From contig NZ_JACIEF010000001.1 of the NCBI RefSeq assembly GCF_014196715.1, positions 292,872 through 356,871 of the forward strand: 64,000 nt of DNA, read 5' to 3'. Within the stretch, counting starts at the first letter, position 1. Every line of letters begins with the position of its first letter. This DNA is from Pedobacter zeae (GTDB lineage Bacteria > Bacteroidota > Bacteroidia > Sphingobacteriales > Sphingobacteriaceae). This document shows, one piece after another, positions 1-9,285 of the stretch. The position numbers were made by a program, and so were the translations under genes. The notes below the pieces were generated by a model. It saw nothing but the letters and a program-made list of their open reading frames with translations. It did not search any database and had not been told where the DNA came from.

Positions 1-1
1 T

Positions 2-3000
2 TGCTATACAGTTTTCTACAACAACACAAGTTATACATTTAATAATGTATGGGTAAATATCTGCAGTAACTATATTGGTGGTGGAGGTGGCGGTGGTAAT
101 CCCTGCGATTTACCTCAAACAGCACTCTTGAAAGCAGTTGAAGCAAACACCAGCAACGTAGAGCAACCACCCTGCGAAACTACCATGCAGCTAATGGCCA
201 ATAATACTGATGAACAGAAAGTGATGGCCGATTTTGGTAGCAATAGCATTTATCGCGTTAGCACAACAGAGCCTAATGAAAGTGCTGCATCACAAGCAAA
301 AAGGAGCAATAACGTTACTCAGGTATCAGACACACCGGGCCAATTTGGTGAATATGAATTTAAACCTTATTTCGCTGTTCAGAATGAGAAAGGGAGTTAT
401 CGGATTTACCGAAATGTTTGGATAGCCAGGTATCAGCCTGAGCCGGTTTCTACAGCATCTATGGCAATGAGAAGTACTGCCACGCAAGATGAGAGCGCCA
501 TGCGCGTTTCAAACACGGTTACGGTCTGTGCAAGAATAAGCGATAACGTCAATTACGATGGTATTATTTCAAAGTATATAGATTGTTATGGGTATTACTT
601 TCACAATCCCAGAAAAACGACGGTCGAACTGGTCGATCAAAATGGTAATCCTGTTACCTTCCATATGGATGTGCAGGTAAATGTAAACTTTAGGGTTGAC
701 CATTTTTTTACGAGTGCAAACGAGTCGGTTACTATCAATATTCCTAATGGACAAAGCTCAGCAACTTATTATTACGATGCGACTTATTATATACAAGAAA
801 TTAATTGCGAGCCTTTCCAAAAAGTATATTTGAACCAGAATACAATTTCGGGTGCAAGTTTTTGCACCTCTACGCCACCTTCGGCTAATTGCCCTGCCAT
901 TTATGCCGAAAAAAAGAGCAGGTTTGATCCAGATATTATAGCGCCCAAAACAGGTTTAACCGAAGCACAATATAAGGCAGAACAATATGCAGCTTTAGCC
1001 AGCCAGGTGAATACATCTTGTACCGGTAGTGCCGATGGCTGGATCCAGCGCCTTCAAAAAGGATTGGAAGCCGGCAACTTCACCTCAAAAATAGATGAAC
1101 TTAGAAATAACTTAATCACTTTATGTACTTTGGGAGGAGACCTCGATCATCCTTTTGGCGCCAGTAGCTTACCGGGCACAGGCATCAATATCAACGGAAA
1201 GGAGGCTAAAAACTTTGGAGATGTAATCAAATACACTTTAGAACCTCTAGGGTTTACTACTTTTACCAATTTGCTTAACCCATGGTTAATCGATTCGCCT
1301 TATCCGCATGAGGTGATACAGCAACCCACCGAGGTTTCCATCTCCGCTACCACTGATGCGATTTGTACTAAATTAATAAACCTGCCGGGTTATGGTACAC
1401 CAGGTTTTTACAATACGCTGGTGGCGCAATATGGGGCAGCCATGACTTTAACTGAGGCCGAATTAAATACCTTGATTAAAGGCTGTACCAACTGTAAACA
1501 TTTATTGGATTATGATATCAAACTCCCTGTTTTCTTAAATGCTGGAGCCACTGGCTGCGTAAACAGAAATACTTATAATTCGGCGGTATCTGATTTAAAT
1601 GTGGCCTTTGGCAATACTTTAAATCCGGCATCAGCCAATTACGAAACCATTTTTAGCAACTATTTAAACCAGAGATTCGGTTTTTTCCTGTCGTACCAAG
1701 ATTACGTTAACTACAGTGCCAGTAACCGCGATCTGTTATGTAACGAACCACCTTATGTTGCCGCACCTATAGATCCGATGGCCTGTGTAAAAACATTGAT
1801 CGATCAGGCTTATGGAATCGGAAGCGAGCAGTACAACAGTTATATTAATGAAGAGAAAAGAAAATTTGTTAATGCCTATGTAAGTACCTGCGCGGCTGCA
1901 AAAGCCAATGTAACGCTTAAGGCTTCACAGCAGATTTATCATTATACATTATACTATTATGATCTGGCTGGTAACCTCATTCGTACCGTGCCGCCAGAAG
2001 GAGTAACGCTTTTAAACGATAACGAGATTGAACTGGTGCAGCGTGGCAGAAAAGCACATCCTGAAGATTGTAGTTACAACGGCCCGGTAACCGAAGCTGA
2101 TCAGAATGCGGCTTTGCAGAGCCTGAGTAATACCCTACAGGGACATGGCAACAGCGCAGTAGAAATGTGGCTGTATACTAGTGCCGATGGGGGCAAACAG
2201 TTTATTGCCGCTACCCCCGATATGAAATACATGTTGCAGGCTTGCGTAAACGGCAACCTGGTTAATGTTGATATTTTTACGTTGAACCAGACTGCTTCAG
2301 ATAATGTAAGCATTACCCTGAGTAACCACATTACCGCCAATGTAAGTGATATTCTACCATTATCGCCATGGACACATGTGGTGATTCAGGGAACGGATCT
2401 TTCTCAGGGTATTTCACAGATCTGGGTAAATGGAAAAGCATATAGCCCCGTGGCAGGTGCACCGGCAGCAGGTTGTGGCTGGACCATTAGCAGCAACCCG
2501 ATTAATATGCCACGTAACTTTACCAATTTAAAACACCTGCGTATTTATAACGGGCGTTTGATGGCAGCCGGCGAAATTACGGCCAATGCCGCAAGCCCTT
2601 GCTTTGCCGTTGCCGATGGAAATGCCCTGGCCTGGTATCGTTTTAATATACCGGCAGCTGGCGAACCTACCACCATTGCCGAAAACAGTACCTTGGAAAC
2701 CCAGTTTAATGGTACTTATCCTTTACACCGGTTAACCACTACTTATGCTTACAATGCAACCAACCAGGTGGTAAAACAGTATACCCCTGATGCCGGCATC
2801 AGCAGGTTCTGGTACGACTACCTCAGCCGTTTGGTGATTTCCCAAAACGCAAAACAGGCCTCGGGTAATAACTTTAGCTATACTGACTACGATGCACTGG
2901 GCAGGATAAAAGAAGTTGGACAGAAAAATACTTCCAGCAGCGGTTTAACCGAACCGGCTTATGTAAACAATACGTTTTACCGTAACTTTTTAAGCTCAGG

Positions 3001-5557
3001 AAGTAATACGCAGATTACCCAAACTTATTATGATGGCGTAATTAGTGGTACCGGCGCATTAACCAATCTGGGGCTGGAGAACCAGCGTAAGCGTGTATCG
3101 GCCAGTGTGTACCGCGAAACACCAGGAACATCGGCCATTAATGCAACTTATTATAATTACGATGTAAGTGGCAATGTAAAAACACTATATCAACAGGTTA
3201 ACGGACTTGGACTAAAAACTTTAAATTACGAATATGATTTAATTAGTGGTAAGGTTAATTTTCTGGCCTACCAGCATGGCCAGAACGATGCCTTTTATTA
3301 CCAATATAAATATGATGCCGATAACCGTTTAACCTCGGCATGGAGCAGTACCCAGGCCAATGTGGTCAATTACGGCTTTGGCAGTACGCTAACCGATCCT
3401 AGCCGACGCATGGATGCCAGTTACCAATATTACCTGCACGGGCCTTTGGCCAGGATGGAACTTGGGCGTAGCACTGAAAAAGTACAGGGGCTTGATTATG
3501 CCTATACCCTACAGGGCTGGCTAAAAGGCGTAAATGGAACCCAATTGGATCCAAACACCGAAATGGGTGCCGATGCCGGAAACGGCCAGAACGCAACCAT
3601 TGCCAAAGATGCACTGGCTTATAGCCTGGGCTATTACAATGGCGATTACAGCCCAATTGGCGGTAATGGTGCTTTCGCCAGTACCTATGTTGGGGCAAAT
3701 GGCGACCTTACCGGTAAACCCTTGTTTAACGGAAACATCAGTAACAGTACCTACAGCATCGCCAAAATAAACAATGGGGCAACAGTGGGTTACAGTTATG
3801 GTTACGATCAGCTGAATCGCATTAAAAATGTAAACCAGCACGATATCGGTACCGGTAACTGGAATTTTGCCAGTGCAAACAATAAGTTTAAAGAAAGTTT
3901 TAGCTACGATGCTAATGGAAACATTTTAAACCTGCAGCGCAATAACCAGAATGGTAATACGATGGATAATTTAGGCTATGCCTATAACCGCGATGCTTCG
4001 GGTAAACTGCTAAATAACCGCCTCGCGGCCATAAACGATGCGGCAGGGGTAACCAATGGAAACGATATAGGCAACAATAGCTACACCTACGATGAAATAG
4101 GAAACTTAAAAACCGACGCTGCCGAAGGCATCAGCAATATCGATTGGAGTATTTATGGTAAAATTAAAAGCATCAGCAAAAATAGCGGGGGCATTAATTA
4201 TACTTACGATCCGTCGGGCAACCGGGTAAGCAAGCTTTACAATAACATTACTACCTATTATGTACGCGATGCCCAGGGCAACAGTTTGGCCGTGTATGAT
4301 AATGCAGGCAATACCAGCAACTGGCGCGAGCAACAACTGTATGGCAGTAGCCGCTTGGGAATGTGGAAACCAAACCTTAATTTAGCAACAGCCAATGGCA
4401 GCAGCATTTGGAACAACTATGGCCTTAAGTTCTTTGAGTTAAGCAACCACCTGGGTAACGTTATGGCGGTAGTAAGCGATAATCGTTTACAAACCGGTAA
4501 TACCTACGAGCCTGATGTAATTAACAGTAATGATTATTACGCCTTTGGCGGGCAGATGCCAGGCCGTACTGTCACCCTGAGCGGAGTCGAAGGGTATCGT
4601 TACGGCTTTAACGGTAAAGAGAATGATAATGAGGTAAAAGGCGCAGGGAACCAGCAGGATTACGGGATGCGGATCTATGACCCGAGGATTGGAAAGTTCC
4701 TGAGTGTGGATCCGTTATCAGAAAATTTTCCATGGTTTTCAACTTATCAGTATGCAGGTAATAACCCAATACGTTTTATTGATTTAGATGGAGGAGAGCC
4801 TAAGCCCAGTGATCCAAACTATGGACAATCAGTAATGATAGGTTTTGTAAATGAAAAAACACTAAAAGACAGTTATATCGCTAAACAAAAGCATAATGCA
4901 GGTCAAACTATGAACAGAAATTGGCTTGGAAAAAGAACTAATCTTGATGAAGGTTTAGCTTATATTGAATCATTAAGAAGCGGAAAACAAACAACTACTA
5001 AATTGATGAATGTGGTTATGGTTCTGCATGGCACAACAGTTGTACAATCTGGTACTGACAAAGTTATATCTACGGGTTTTTGGACGGAACCTAAAAAATC
5101 GTTTGATGAGTCACTTTTTATTAGTGGTTTAGATATCATGAAATTCATAGAGCATAAGCCTTTGGATGAGCAGCTTAATAAAGAAATAACCACTTTAAAG
5201 GCTATTTTTGATCAAATAGGTAGAGGAGGGAATGTAATATTTTCGTCTTGCAATCTAGATAAAGATCCTGGATTGGGGAAGGCATTACAGGCACTATCTG
5301 AAAATAGAATTAATATTTACCTGACTGCGGATCTTGTTCGATTATCCGGACTTAATCATGACGGAATAGATGTTCAAATTGAAGAACTTATTAAACCTAG
5401 GATTCTTGATAGTTCTAAAGAAGGAAGTAATTATAATAAAGGTTTTATATTATATCCTGAGGGTGGGGGGGAACCACAGAAACTTAATAAGAATATATCA
5501 CTTGGGGCTACTGGAAAGGCGATTAACTTAGTAAACCCTTTGCCTAAAAAAAAATAA
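2..5557 (+). CDS. RHS-repeat polymorphic toxin, 5' end outside window; caspase-like C-terminal tip
   Basis: The frame is open from base 2 with no convincing start (the first in-window candidate is TTG at 128), so the N-terminus lies upstream. Seen: a glycine run near base 90; a LamG/concanavalin-like stretch at about 2100-2620; RHS/YD-type repeats from about 2740; and the RHS-associated core at about 4600-4790 (FNGKEND, GMRIYDPRIGKFLSVDPL, IDLDG). RHS proteins form a shell around a variable C-terminal toxin. The roughly 255-residue tip has an LHG histidine (codon at 5027) and an FSSCN cysteine (codon at 5249), followed by a GxGKAL segment. This resembles the His/Cys dyad of clan CD peptidases and DUF4347; that assignment is inference. 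The gene is directly followed by a small secreted protein that is a candidate immunity factor. Confidence 0.9.
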   Translation, partial: CYTVFYNNTSYTFNNVWVNICSNYIGGGGGGGNPCDLPQTALLKAVEANTSNVEQPPCETTMQLMANNTDEQKVMADFGSNSIYRVSTTEPNESAASQAKRSNNVTQVSDTPGQFGEYEFKPYFAVQNEKGSYRIYRNVWIARYQPEPVSTASMAMRSTATQDESAMRVSNTVTVCARISDNVNYDGIISKYIDCYGYYFHNPRKTTVELVDQNGNPVTFHMDVQVNVNFRVDHFFTSANESVTINIPNGQSSATYYYDATYYIQEINCEPFQKVYLNQNTISGASFCTSTPPSANCPAIYAEKKSRFDPDIIAPKTGLTEAQYKAEQYAALASQVNTSCTGSADGWIQRLQKGLEAGNFTSKIDELRNNLITLCTLGGDLDHPFGASSLPGTGININGKEAKNFGDVIKYTLEPLGFTTFTNLLNPWLIDSPYPHEVIQQPTEVSISATTDAICTKLINLPGYGTPGFYNTLVAQYGAAMTLTEAELNTLIKGCTNCKHLLDYDIKLPVFLNAGATGCVNRNTYNSAVSDLNVAFGNTLNPASANYETIFSNYLNQRFGFFLSYQDYVNYSASNRDLLCNEPPYVAAPIDPMACVKTLIDQAYGIGSEQYNSYINEEKRKFVNAYVSTCAAAKANVTLKASQQIYHYTLYYYDLAGNLIRTVPPEGVTLLNDNEIELVQRGRKAHPEDCSYNGPVTEADQNAALQSLSNTLQGHGNSAVEMWLYTSADGGKQFIAATPDMKYMLQACVNGNLVNVDIFTLNQTASDNVSITLSNHITANVSDILPLSPWTHVVIQGTDLSQGISQIWVNGKAYSPVAGAPAAGCGWTISSNPINMPRNFTNLKHLRIYNGRLMAAGEITANAASPCFAVADGNALAWYRFNIPAAGEPTTIAENSTLETQFNGTYPLHRLTTTYAYNATNQVVKQYTPDAGISRFWYDYLSRLVISQNAKQASGNNFSYTDYDALGRIKEVGQKNTSSSGLTEPAYVNNTFYRNFLSSGSNTQITQTYYDGVISGTGALTNLGLENQRKRVSASVYRETPGTSAINATYYNYDVSGNVKTLYQQVNGLGLKTLNYEYDLISGKVNFLAYQHGQNDAFYYQYKYDADNRLTSAWSSTQANVVNYGFGSTLTDPSRRMDASYQYYLHGPLARMELGRSTEKVQGLDYAYTLQGWLKGVNGTQLDPNTEMGADAGNGQNATIAKDALAYSLGYYNGDYSPIGGNGAFASTYVGANGDLTGKPLFNGNISNSTYSIAKINNGATVGYSYGYDQLNRIKNVNQHDIGTGNWNFASANNKFKESFSYDANGNILNLQRNNQNGNTMDNLGYAYNRDASGKLLNNRLAAINDAAGVTNGNDIGNNSYTYDEIGNLKTDAAEGISNIDWSIYGKIKSISKNSGGINYTYDPSGNRVSKLYNNITTYYVRDAQGNSLAVYDNAGNTSNWREQQLYGSSRLGMWKPNLNLATANGSSIWNNYGLKFFELSNHLGNVMAVVSDNRLQTGNTYEPDVINSNDYYAFGGQMPGRTVTLSGVEGYRYGFNGKENDNEVKGAGNQQDYGMRIYDPRIGKFLSVDPLSENFPWFSTYQYAGNNPIRFIDLDGGEPKPSDPNYGQSVMIGFVNEKTLKDSYIAKQKHNAGQTMNRNWLGKRTNLDEGLAYIESLRSGKQTTTKLMNVVMVLHGTTVVQSGTDKVISTGFWTEPKKSFDESLFISGLDIMKFIEHKPLDEQLNKEITTLKAIFDQIGRGGNVIFSSCNLDKDPGLGKALQALSENRINIYLTADLVRLSGLNHDGIDVQIEELIKPRILDSSKEGSNYNKGFILYPEGGGEPQKLNKNISLGATGKAINLVNPLPKKK
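4571..4595 (+). repeat. Dispersed GTCAC-type repeat embedded in the RHS reading frame
   Basis: This stretch begins GTCACCCTGAGCGGAGTCGA and is translated in frame as part of TVTLSGVEG, just before the RHS core. It matches, at about 20 of 24 positions, the reverse complement of an intergenic repeat arm near 27016-27039, so an intergenic-type repeat appears to have been absorbed into coding sequence. Confidence 0.6.
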
Positions 5558-5558
5558 G

Positions 5559-6170
5559 ATGAGAAAATTATTTATAATGGTAATTTTGATTTTGCCAATT
5601 CTATGCTTTTGTCAGATCAAAAAAAATATATCTTTAAAAAATAAAAATAGAGTTAGGGTACATAAGCTATATCCCAAAAGTCCTTATAACAAAAAGGACT
5701 CAAAGCTCATTCATTATTTGTCCTCTCTGGAATTTGATTCAGCAAAAATCTTTACATTTAATTGCAAAAAAATAGATTGGAATTCTTATAACTACAAGAT
5801 TGACTCTGCGAAATTATATTTTAAGAAAAGGCTTGACTTTCCATTTTACGAGGATGGAAAAAGAATGAAGCCGGAAGATACAAACAAATTAATATATTTA
5901 TTGAAAAACTCTTATAAAGATGATTACCCAAATTATACTGTAACTACTTATGCCCCGACAATGGGTATTGCTTTTTTTAATAATGGAGAAGTGTGCTCTC
6001 ATATAGAAGTTAGTAACTTTGAAATTAAAACTTATATTACATTTCTGAGAGAAAATAAAAATGTTTACAAATATTATTGGATATCTACGGGAGAAGCATT
6101 GAGGCGTAATTTTGATAATCTTTGTAAATCATATGGATTAAACTGTTGCCAGATTAAATATGCTGACTAA
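5559..6170 (+). CDS. Small secreted protein, candidate immunity protein to the RHS tip
   Basis: This 203-residue protein has a clear signal peptide (MRKLFIMVILILPILCFCQ) and a lysine- and tyrosine-rich mature part. It starts one base after the stop of the RHS gene, so the two are surely co-transcribed. I do not recognise a family. In polymorphic toxin loci the gene directly after the toxin normally encodes the cognate immunity protein, and the signal peptide would place it in the periplasm, where it could meet an incoming toxin. The region is AT-richer than the RHS body, as expected for an exchangeable tip/immunity module. The function is inferred from position only. Confidence 0.75.
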   Translation: MRKLFIMVILILPILCFCQIKKNISLKNKNRVRVHKLYPKSPYNKKDSKLIHYLSSLEFDSAKIFTFNCKKIDWNSYNYKIDSAKLYFKKRLDFPFYEDGKRMKPEDTNKLIYLLKNSYKDDYPNYTVTTYAPTMGIAFFNNGEVCSHIEVSNFEIKTYITFLRENKNVYKYYWISTGEALRRNFDNLCKSYGLNCCQIKYAD

Positions 6171-6268
6171 TGCTTAAGTTACCACTTATTATGTGTGCAA
6201 TTTATGTATGCTATCCCAAGGCAACAAGCTCCAATATCGGAAAAACTAAACCAGCCATTGTAAATTAA

Positions 6269-7322
6269 GCAACCAGCTTTTACCTTTATGGTTTTAACGG
6301 TAAGGAGAACGATAACGAGGTGAAAGGGCAGGGCAACCAACAGGATTATGGCATGCGAATCTATGACCCGAGGATAGCGAAGTTTCTGAGTGTGGATCCG
6401 TTGACGAAGGAATATCCTTGGTATACACCTTATCAATTTGCAGGTAACAAACCGATTAATAGTATAGATTTAGACGGACTTGAGGAATATAATTCGTATG
6501 ACACATATTCGTTGCATAAAGGAAAATCAGCTTTACGTAAAATGGATGGCTCTGATGGAGCATGGCTTACATCGGATAGGATTGCAAAAAATGGTGTTTG
6601 GTTTAATGCAATGTCTACTATTACACAAAATGGTTGGCAAGGTAAATTTAGATCCTACTTTACTCGTTCAGGTAAGGTAGAAGAATTAGCATATAGCTTT
6701 GGAATTGTTAGAGACTATTATAATTGGGCTCAAGGTCAGATGGATTCTAGAGGATTTAAAAGTCGATGGGCAATAGGAGCATCTTATCTCGTTGATGATT
6801 TGGCAAAGAATTTTGACGGTGGTAACTTGGCAAGCCTGTATCCTACTCATACGGGAGAATTATTAAAAGATTTAAATCAAGGTATAGCAAATTACGCTGT
6901 TACTAAGTTTAAAGATGCTCTTTATGGTACTGGAATTGGTTATTCGTATAAGTCTGGTTATGAGTGGGACAAAGGATTTATACAGAGAGAGCAAGGGCCA
7001 GTAGCTTTTGATGTTTATTCTAAATGGAATGGAACTTTAGCTTTAAGAAATCTTAATAGGATGTCGAGAAATGCATGGTATATACCTGGAGGAGTCGCAA
7101 ATCATTTTTTTCCAGATTTTTCACATTGGGGTACAGATCATTACTAATGATAATGTTAGTTACCGCTATGGACAACAAGATAGGATTAATATCCCCTTAT
7201 TTATGTTATGGCCTAAAACACATGGCAGTCAAAGTGGAGTCAAGTTAAATGATAAGCAAACATCTGATATAATAAAAGCTCATAACTCAATTAATAACTA
7301 TTATAAAAATAATATGAAATAA
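6269..7322 (+). pseudogene. Orphan RHS C-terminal module (displaced toxin tip), frameshifted near its end
   Basis: The frame opens after a stop at 6266 without a normal start and enters the RHS core at once (YGFNGKENDNEVKGQGNQQ, then IYDP, FLSVDPL, IDLDG). It then runs into an unrelated tip of about 220 residues ending at 7147. The core segment (about 6287-6470) is closely related at DNA level to 4604-4790 of the full-length gene, which is the hallmark of a displaced tip cassette. From about 7110 a second frame stays open to 7322 (YRYGQQDRINIPLFMLW) and stops two bases before the next gene, so I think one extra base near 7140 splits the true C-terminus off. I do not recognise the toxin. GTG at 6320 could allow translation of the fragment. 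Confidence 0.7.
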
Positions 7323-7324
7323 TT

Positions 7325-8495
7325 ATGATCTACTCTCTGCGAAGTAAAATGTTAATACAGATTCTATTGTTAAGTTTTGTATTAATGAGTTGTAAAGGAG
7401 AAAAATACTGAAAACTACCTTTCAAGCTTTAAACATTCTATAGATCTTAATAAATTTATTGCTGATAGCGTAAAATTCATAGATTTTCGAATAAAAAATA
7501 ATCTCTTGGCGATTCGTGGAAGATTTAAACACAGCAATAATTTTTGCTTTTATATTATTGATCTTAATAAAAACAAGCAAATTGGTTTCGCTAGAAATAT
7601 TACCTCTACGCTAGAAAGTAATGGAATTATGTATGATATCTATAACGATACTTTAATCTATATGTCATTAATTCATCCAGATACTTTATACATTAAAAAC
7701 TGGCGTAAAGGAACAGAGTTTAAGAAAAAGATTGATATAAACAAAACATATACAGCAAGTAAGTTGATAATGGATAGCAGAGGAGTGTTTTTTGTTGAAG
7801 CAGTTAAAGGTTTCGGCTTTTTTGATCTAAAAATGAATAAATTTTATCATTTTGATGGCGGTATCGCAAATTATTATTTAAATACTGTATCAACACCAAT
7901 CAGCAAGGAATTGAACTTAATAAGTAGGGTCGAGAAAAATAAAAATAATCTTCAATTTTTAGCTTTGGATGATAAAAGCAATGTAAAATGGATTTATTCC
8001 GTTAAAAGTGATAACATAGATAGTACAGTAGATATATTTAATTATGAATCATTTTTTATTGTAAAATGTAATAATAAAATTTTTGCTTTAAAAAAACTTA
8101 CAGGCGAGCTTGCTTGGAAAAGAAACTTCTCAAAACCAATATCAAATGTATATCAATACAAAGAACAACTTTTGATCGGATTTTTGCCGAAATTGAGCAA
8201 TGTGGATCATGAAATAAGGAATGAATGTAATTTTTTTTTAATTAGTGTCAACGATAATAAATATATATGGACGAAAAAAATTATTTCATATGGAAATGTT
8301 GTTGCAGGAATTATAAACAGTCAACTAATCTTTAGTGATGACAGACATGTCATAAATTATAGTCTAAATTCCGGAAATGAAATTAATGAAATGGACTTAA
8401 AGAATAAATATTATTATGGAGCATTTACCACTATTAGAGATTTATGTTCAAGTAAATTATATTTTTTAATGCCAGATGAAAAGATTTATTGGTAA
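7325..8495 (+). pseudogene. Beta-propeller-like lipoprotein with a frameshift after the lipobox; candidate immunity gene
   Basis: The ATG at 7325 starts a lipoprotein signal peptide (LLLSFVLMSC lipobox) that hits TGA at 7409. The frame shifted by one base is open from 7389 to 8495 and continues naturally (TENYLSSFKHSIDLNKF). Removing one A from the run around 7401-7405 would join the two into a protein of about 389 residues. The body has repeated segments such as ALKKLTGELAWKRNF and KYIWTKKI that resemble PQQ-type beta-propeller blades. It lies directly behind the orphan RHS tip, so it may be that tip's immunity protein (inference). The break could be a true mutation, a slippage site or a sequencing error. 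Confidence 0.65.
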
Positions 8496-8507
8496 AACTA
8501 ATGCCAT

Positions 8508-8606
8508 CATTAGCGCAAGTCTTAGCAGGCAGGACGGTGTGCTGCCTGACTTGTGCCTTAAATAATAAATTACTAGCCTGGCCATTGTGCCAGGCTTTTT
8601 ACTTTT
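8508..8606 (+). repeat. Cassette-punctuating repeat, copy 1 (hairpin leader plus bidirectional terminator)
   Basis: The left part (8508-8560, starting TAGCGCAAGTCTTAG) forms a long hairpin with CAGGCAG/CTGCCTG and CAAGT/ACTTG arms. The right part is GCCTGG (8576-8581) and CCAGGC (8590-8595) followed by TTTTT, a Rho-independent terminator that can also serve the minus strand. Related copies lie at about 9157 and 10034. Confidence 0.75.
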
Positions 8607-8712
8607 CTAGTATTTTGAGTTTGATTAGCCCGTCTTTAATTGCGCCATAAGAGTGTCCGTGCAATTTAGCCAGTTCGGAGATATTATTGCCTTCATTAAA
8701 ATGCCTTAACAA
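8599..8712 (-). pseudogene. 3' remnant of a helix-turn-helix gene
   Basis: Read on the minus strand, the sequence ends at a TAA (8601-8599) and encodes a helix-turn-helix tail: NISELAKLHGHSYGAIK, then a leucine/lysine-rich end and EK. This looks like the Myb/SANT-like motif found at the end of many bacterial proteins (pattern SIxELAKxxxRSxGAIxxRLxKL). No start is visible and the frame runs into the opposing gene at 8723, so only the 3' end survives. A sister remnant lies at 10120-10218. Confidence 0.5.
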
Positions 8713-8722
8713 AAATAAAGTG

Positions 8723-9145
8723 ATGAGTTATATAACGTATATACAGCAACGATTTGAAAGTATAAAACTTTATGAAGAAGTTGCTGAGTTTTTTAATGTT
8801 GATCCGAGTAAGATCGGTAATCTGGATAGTAATGTTAGTAAAGATATTTATTTGAATGTTGAATATTTTGATGCTGGATTTTGTACAAGGCTATCTGTCT
8901 ATTTTGACGTGAAGAATTATAATAATCTGAAAGAAATTGATTTTAGTATTTTTCTTTCAGAGAGGTTGAATGAAAATGTACTGATTTCTTTCTGGACAAA
9001 TAACCCATTTCTTTGGATATTAATCGAGCCTAAGGGGAGCCTATTCAAAGTGCAGGAAATACCAGGTGATGAGGGTGTAGTAATAGATTTTACTTCAAAA
9101 GAACTTTTAAGTTTGGAATTAGTAAAAAGGGAATCCCTTGATTAA
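8723..9145 (+). CDS. Small acidic protein, candidate orphan immunity protein
   Basis: A 140-residue soluble protein without signal peptide or membrane segment. The ATG at 8723 is preferred over the upstream in-frame ATG at 8687, because the extra residues come from sequence shared with the repeat/helix-turn-helix remnant. I recognise no family. Size, acidity, tryptophan- and phenylalanine-rich middle (FWTNNPFLWILIEPKG) and position between two copies of the cassette-punctuating repeat fit an immunity protein whose toxin has been lost. A cytoplasmic immunity protein would imply a toxin acting in the cytoplasm. The function is inference. Confidence 0.6.
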   Translation: MSYITYIQQRFESIKLYEEVAEFFNVDPSKIGNLDSNVSKDIYLNVEYFDAGFCTRLSVYFDVKNYNNLKEIDFSIFLSERLNENVLISFWTNNPFLWILIEPKGSLFKVQEIPGDEGVVIDFTSKELLSLELVKRESLD

Positions 9146-9156
9146 TCAATTACTTG

Positions 9157-9250
9157 TATAAGTTTTAGTGTTCACGACTGTGGATTGGCTGAATGTGCTT
9201 TAAAGAATAATAATCTTAGCCTGGCGATTGTGCCAGGCTTTTTACTTTTC
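9157..9250 (+). repeat. Cassette-punctuating repeat, copy 2
   Basis: Begins TAAGTTTTAGTGTTCACGAC, a degenerate form of the hairpin leader. It ends with GCCTGG (9219-9224) and CCAGGC (9233-9238) plus TTTTTACTTTTC, near-identical to copies 1 and 3. Only a short minus-strand tail (LEK then stop) of the helix-turn-helix remnant is left here. Confidence 0.7.
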
Positions 9251-9285
9251 TAGTATTTCCATTTAACAGGAATATATGGTAATAA

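Noticed and set aside
3399..3841. Overlapping frames on the opposite strand of the RHS gene
   Set aside because: They follow the codon pattern of the RHS gene and have no features of their own.
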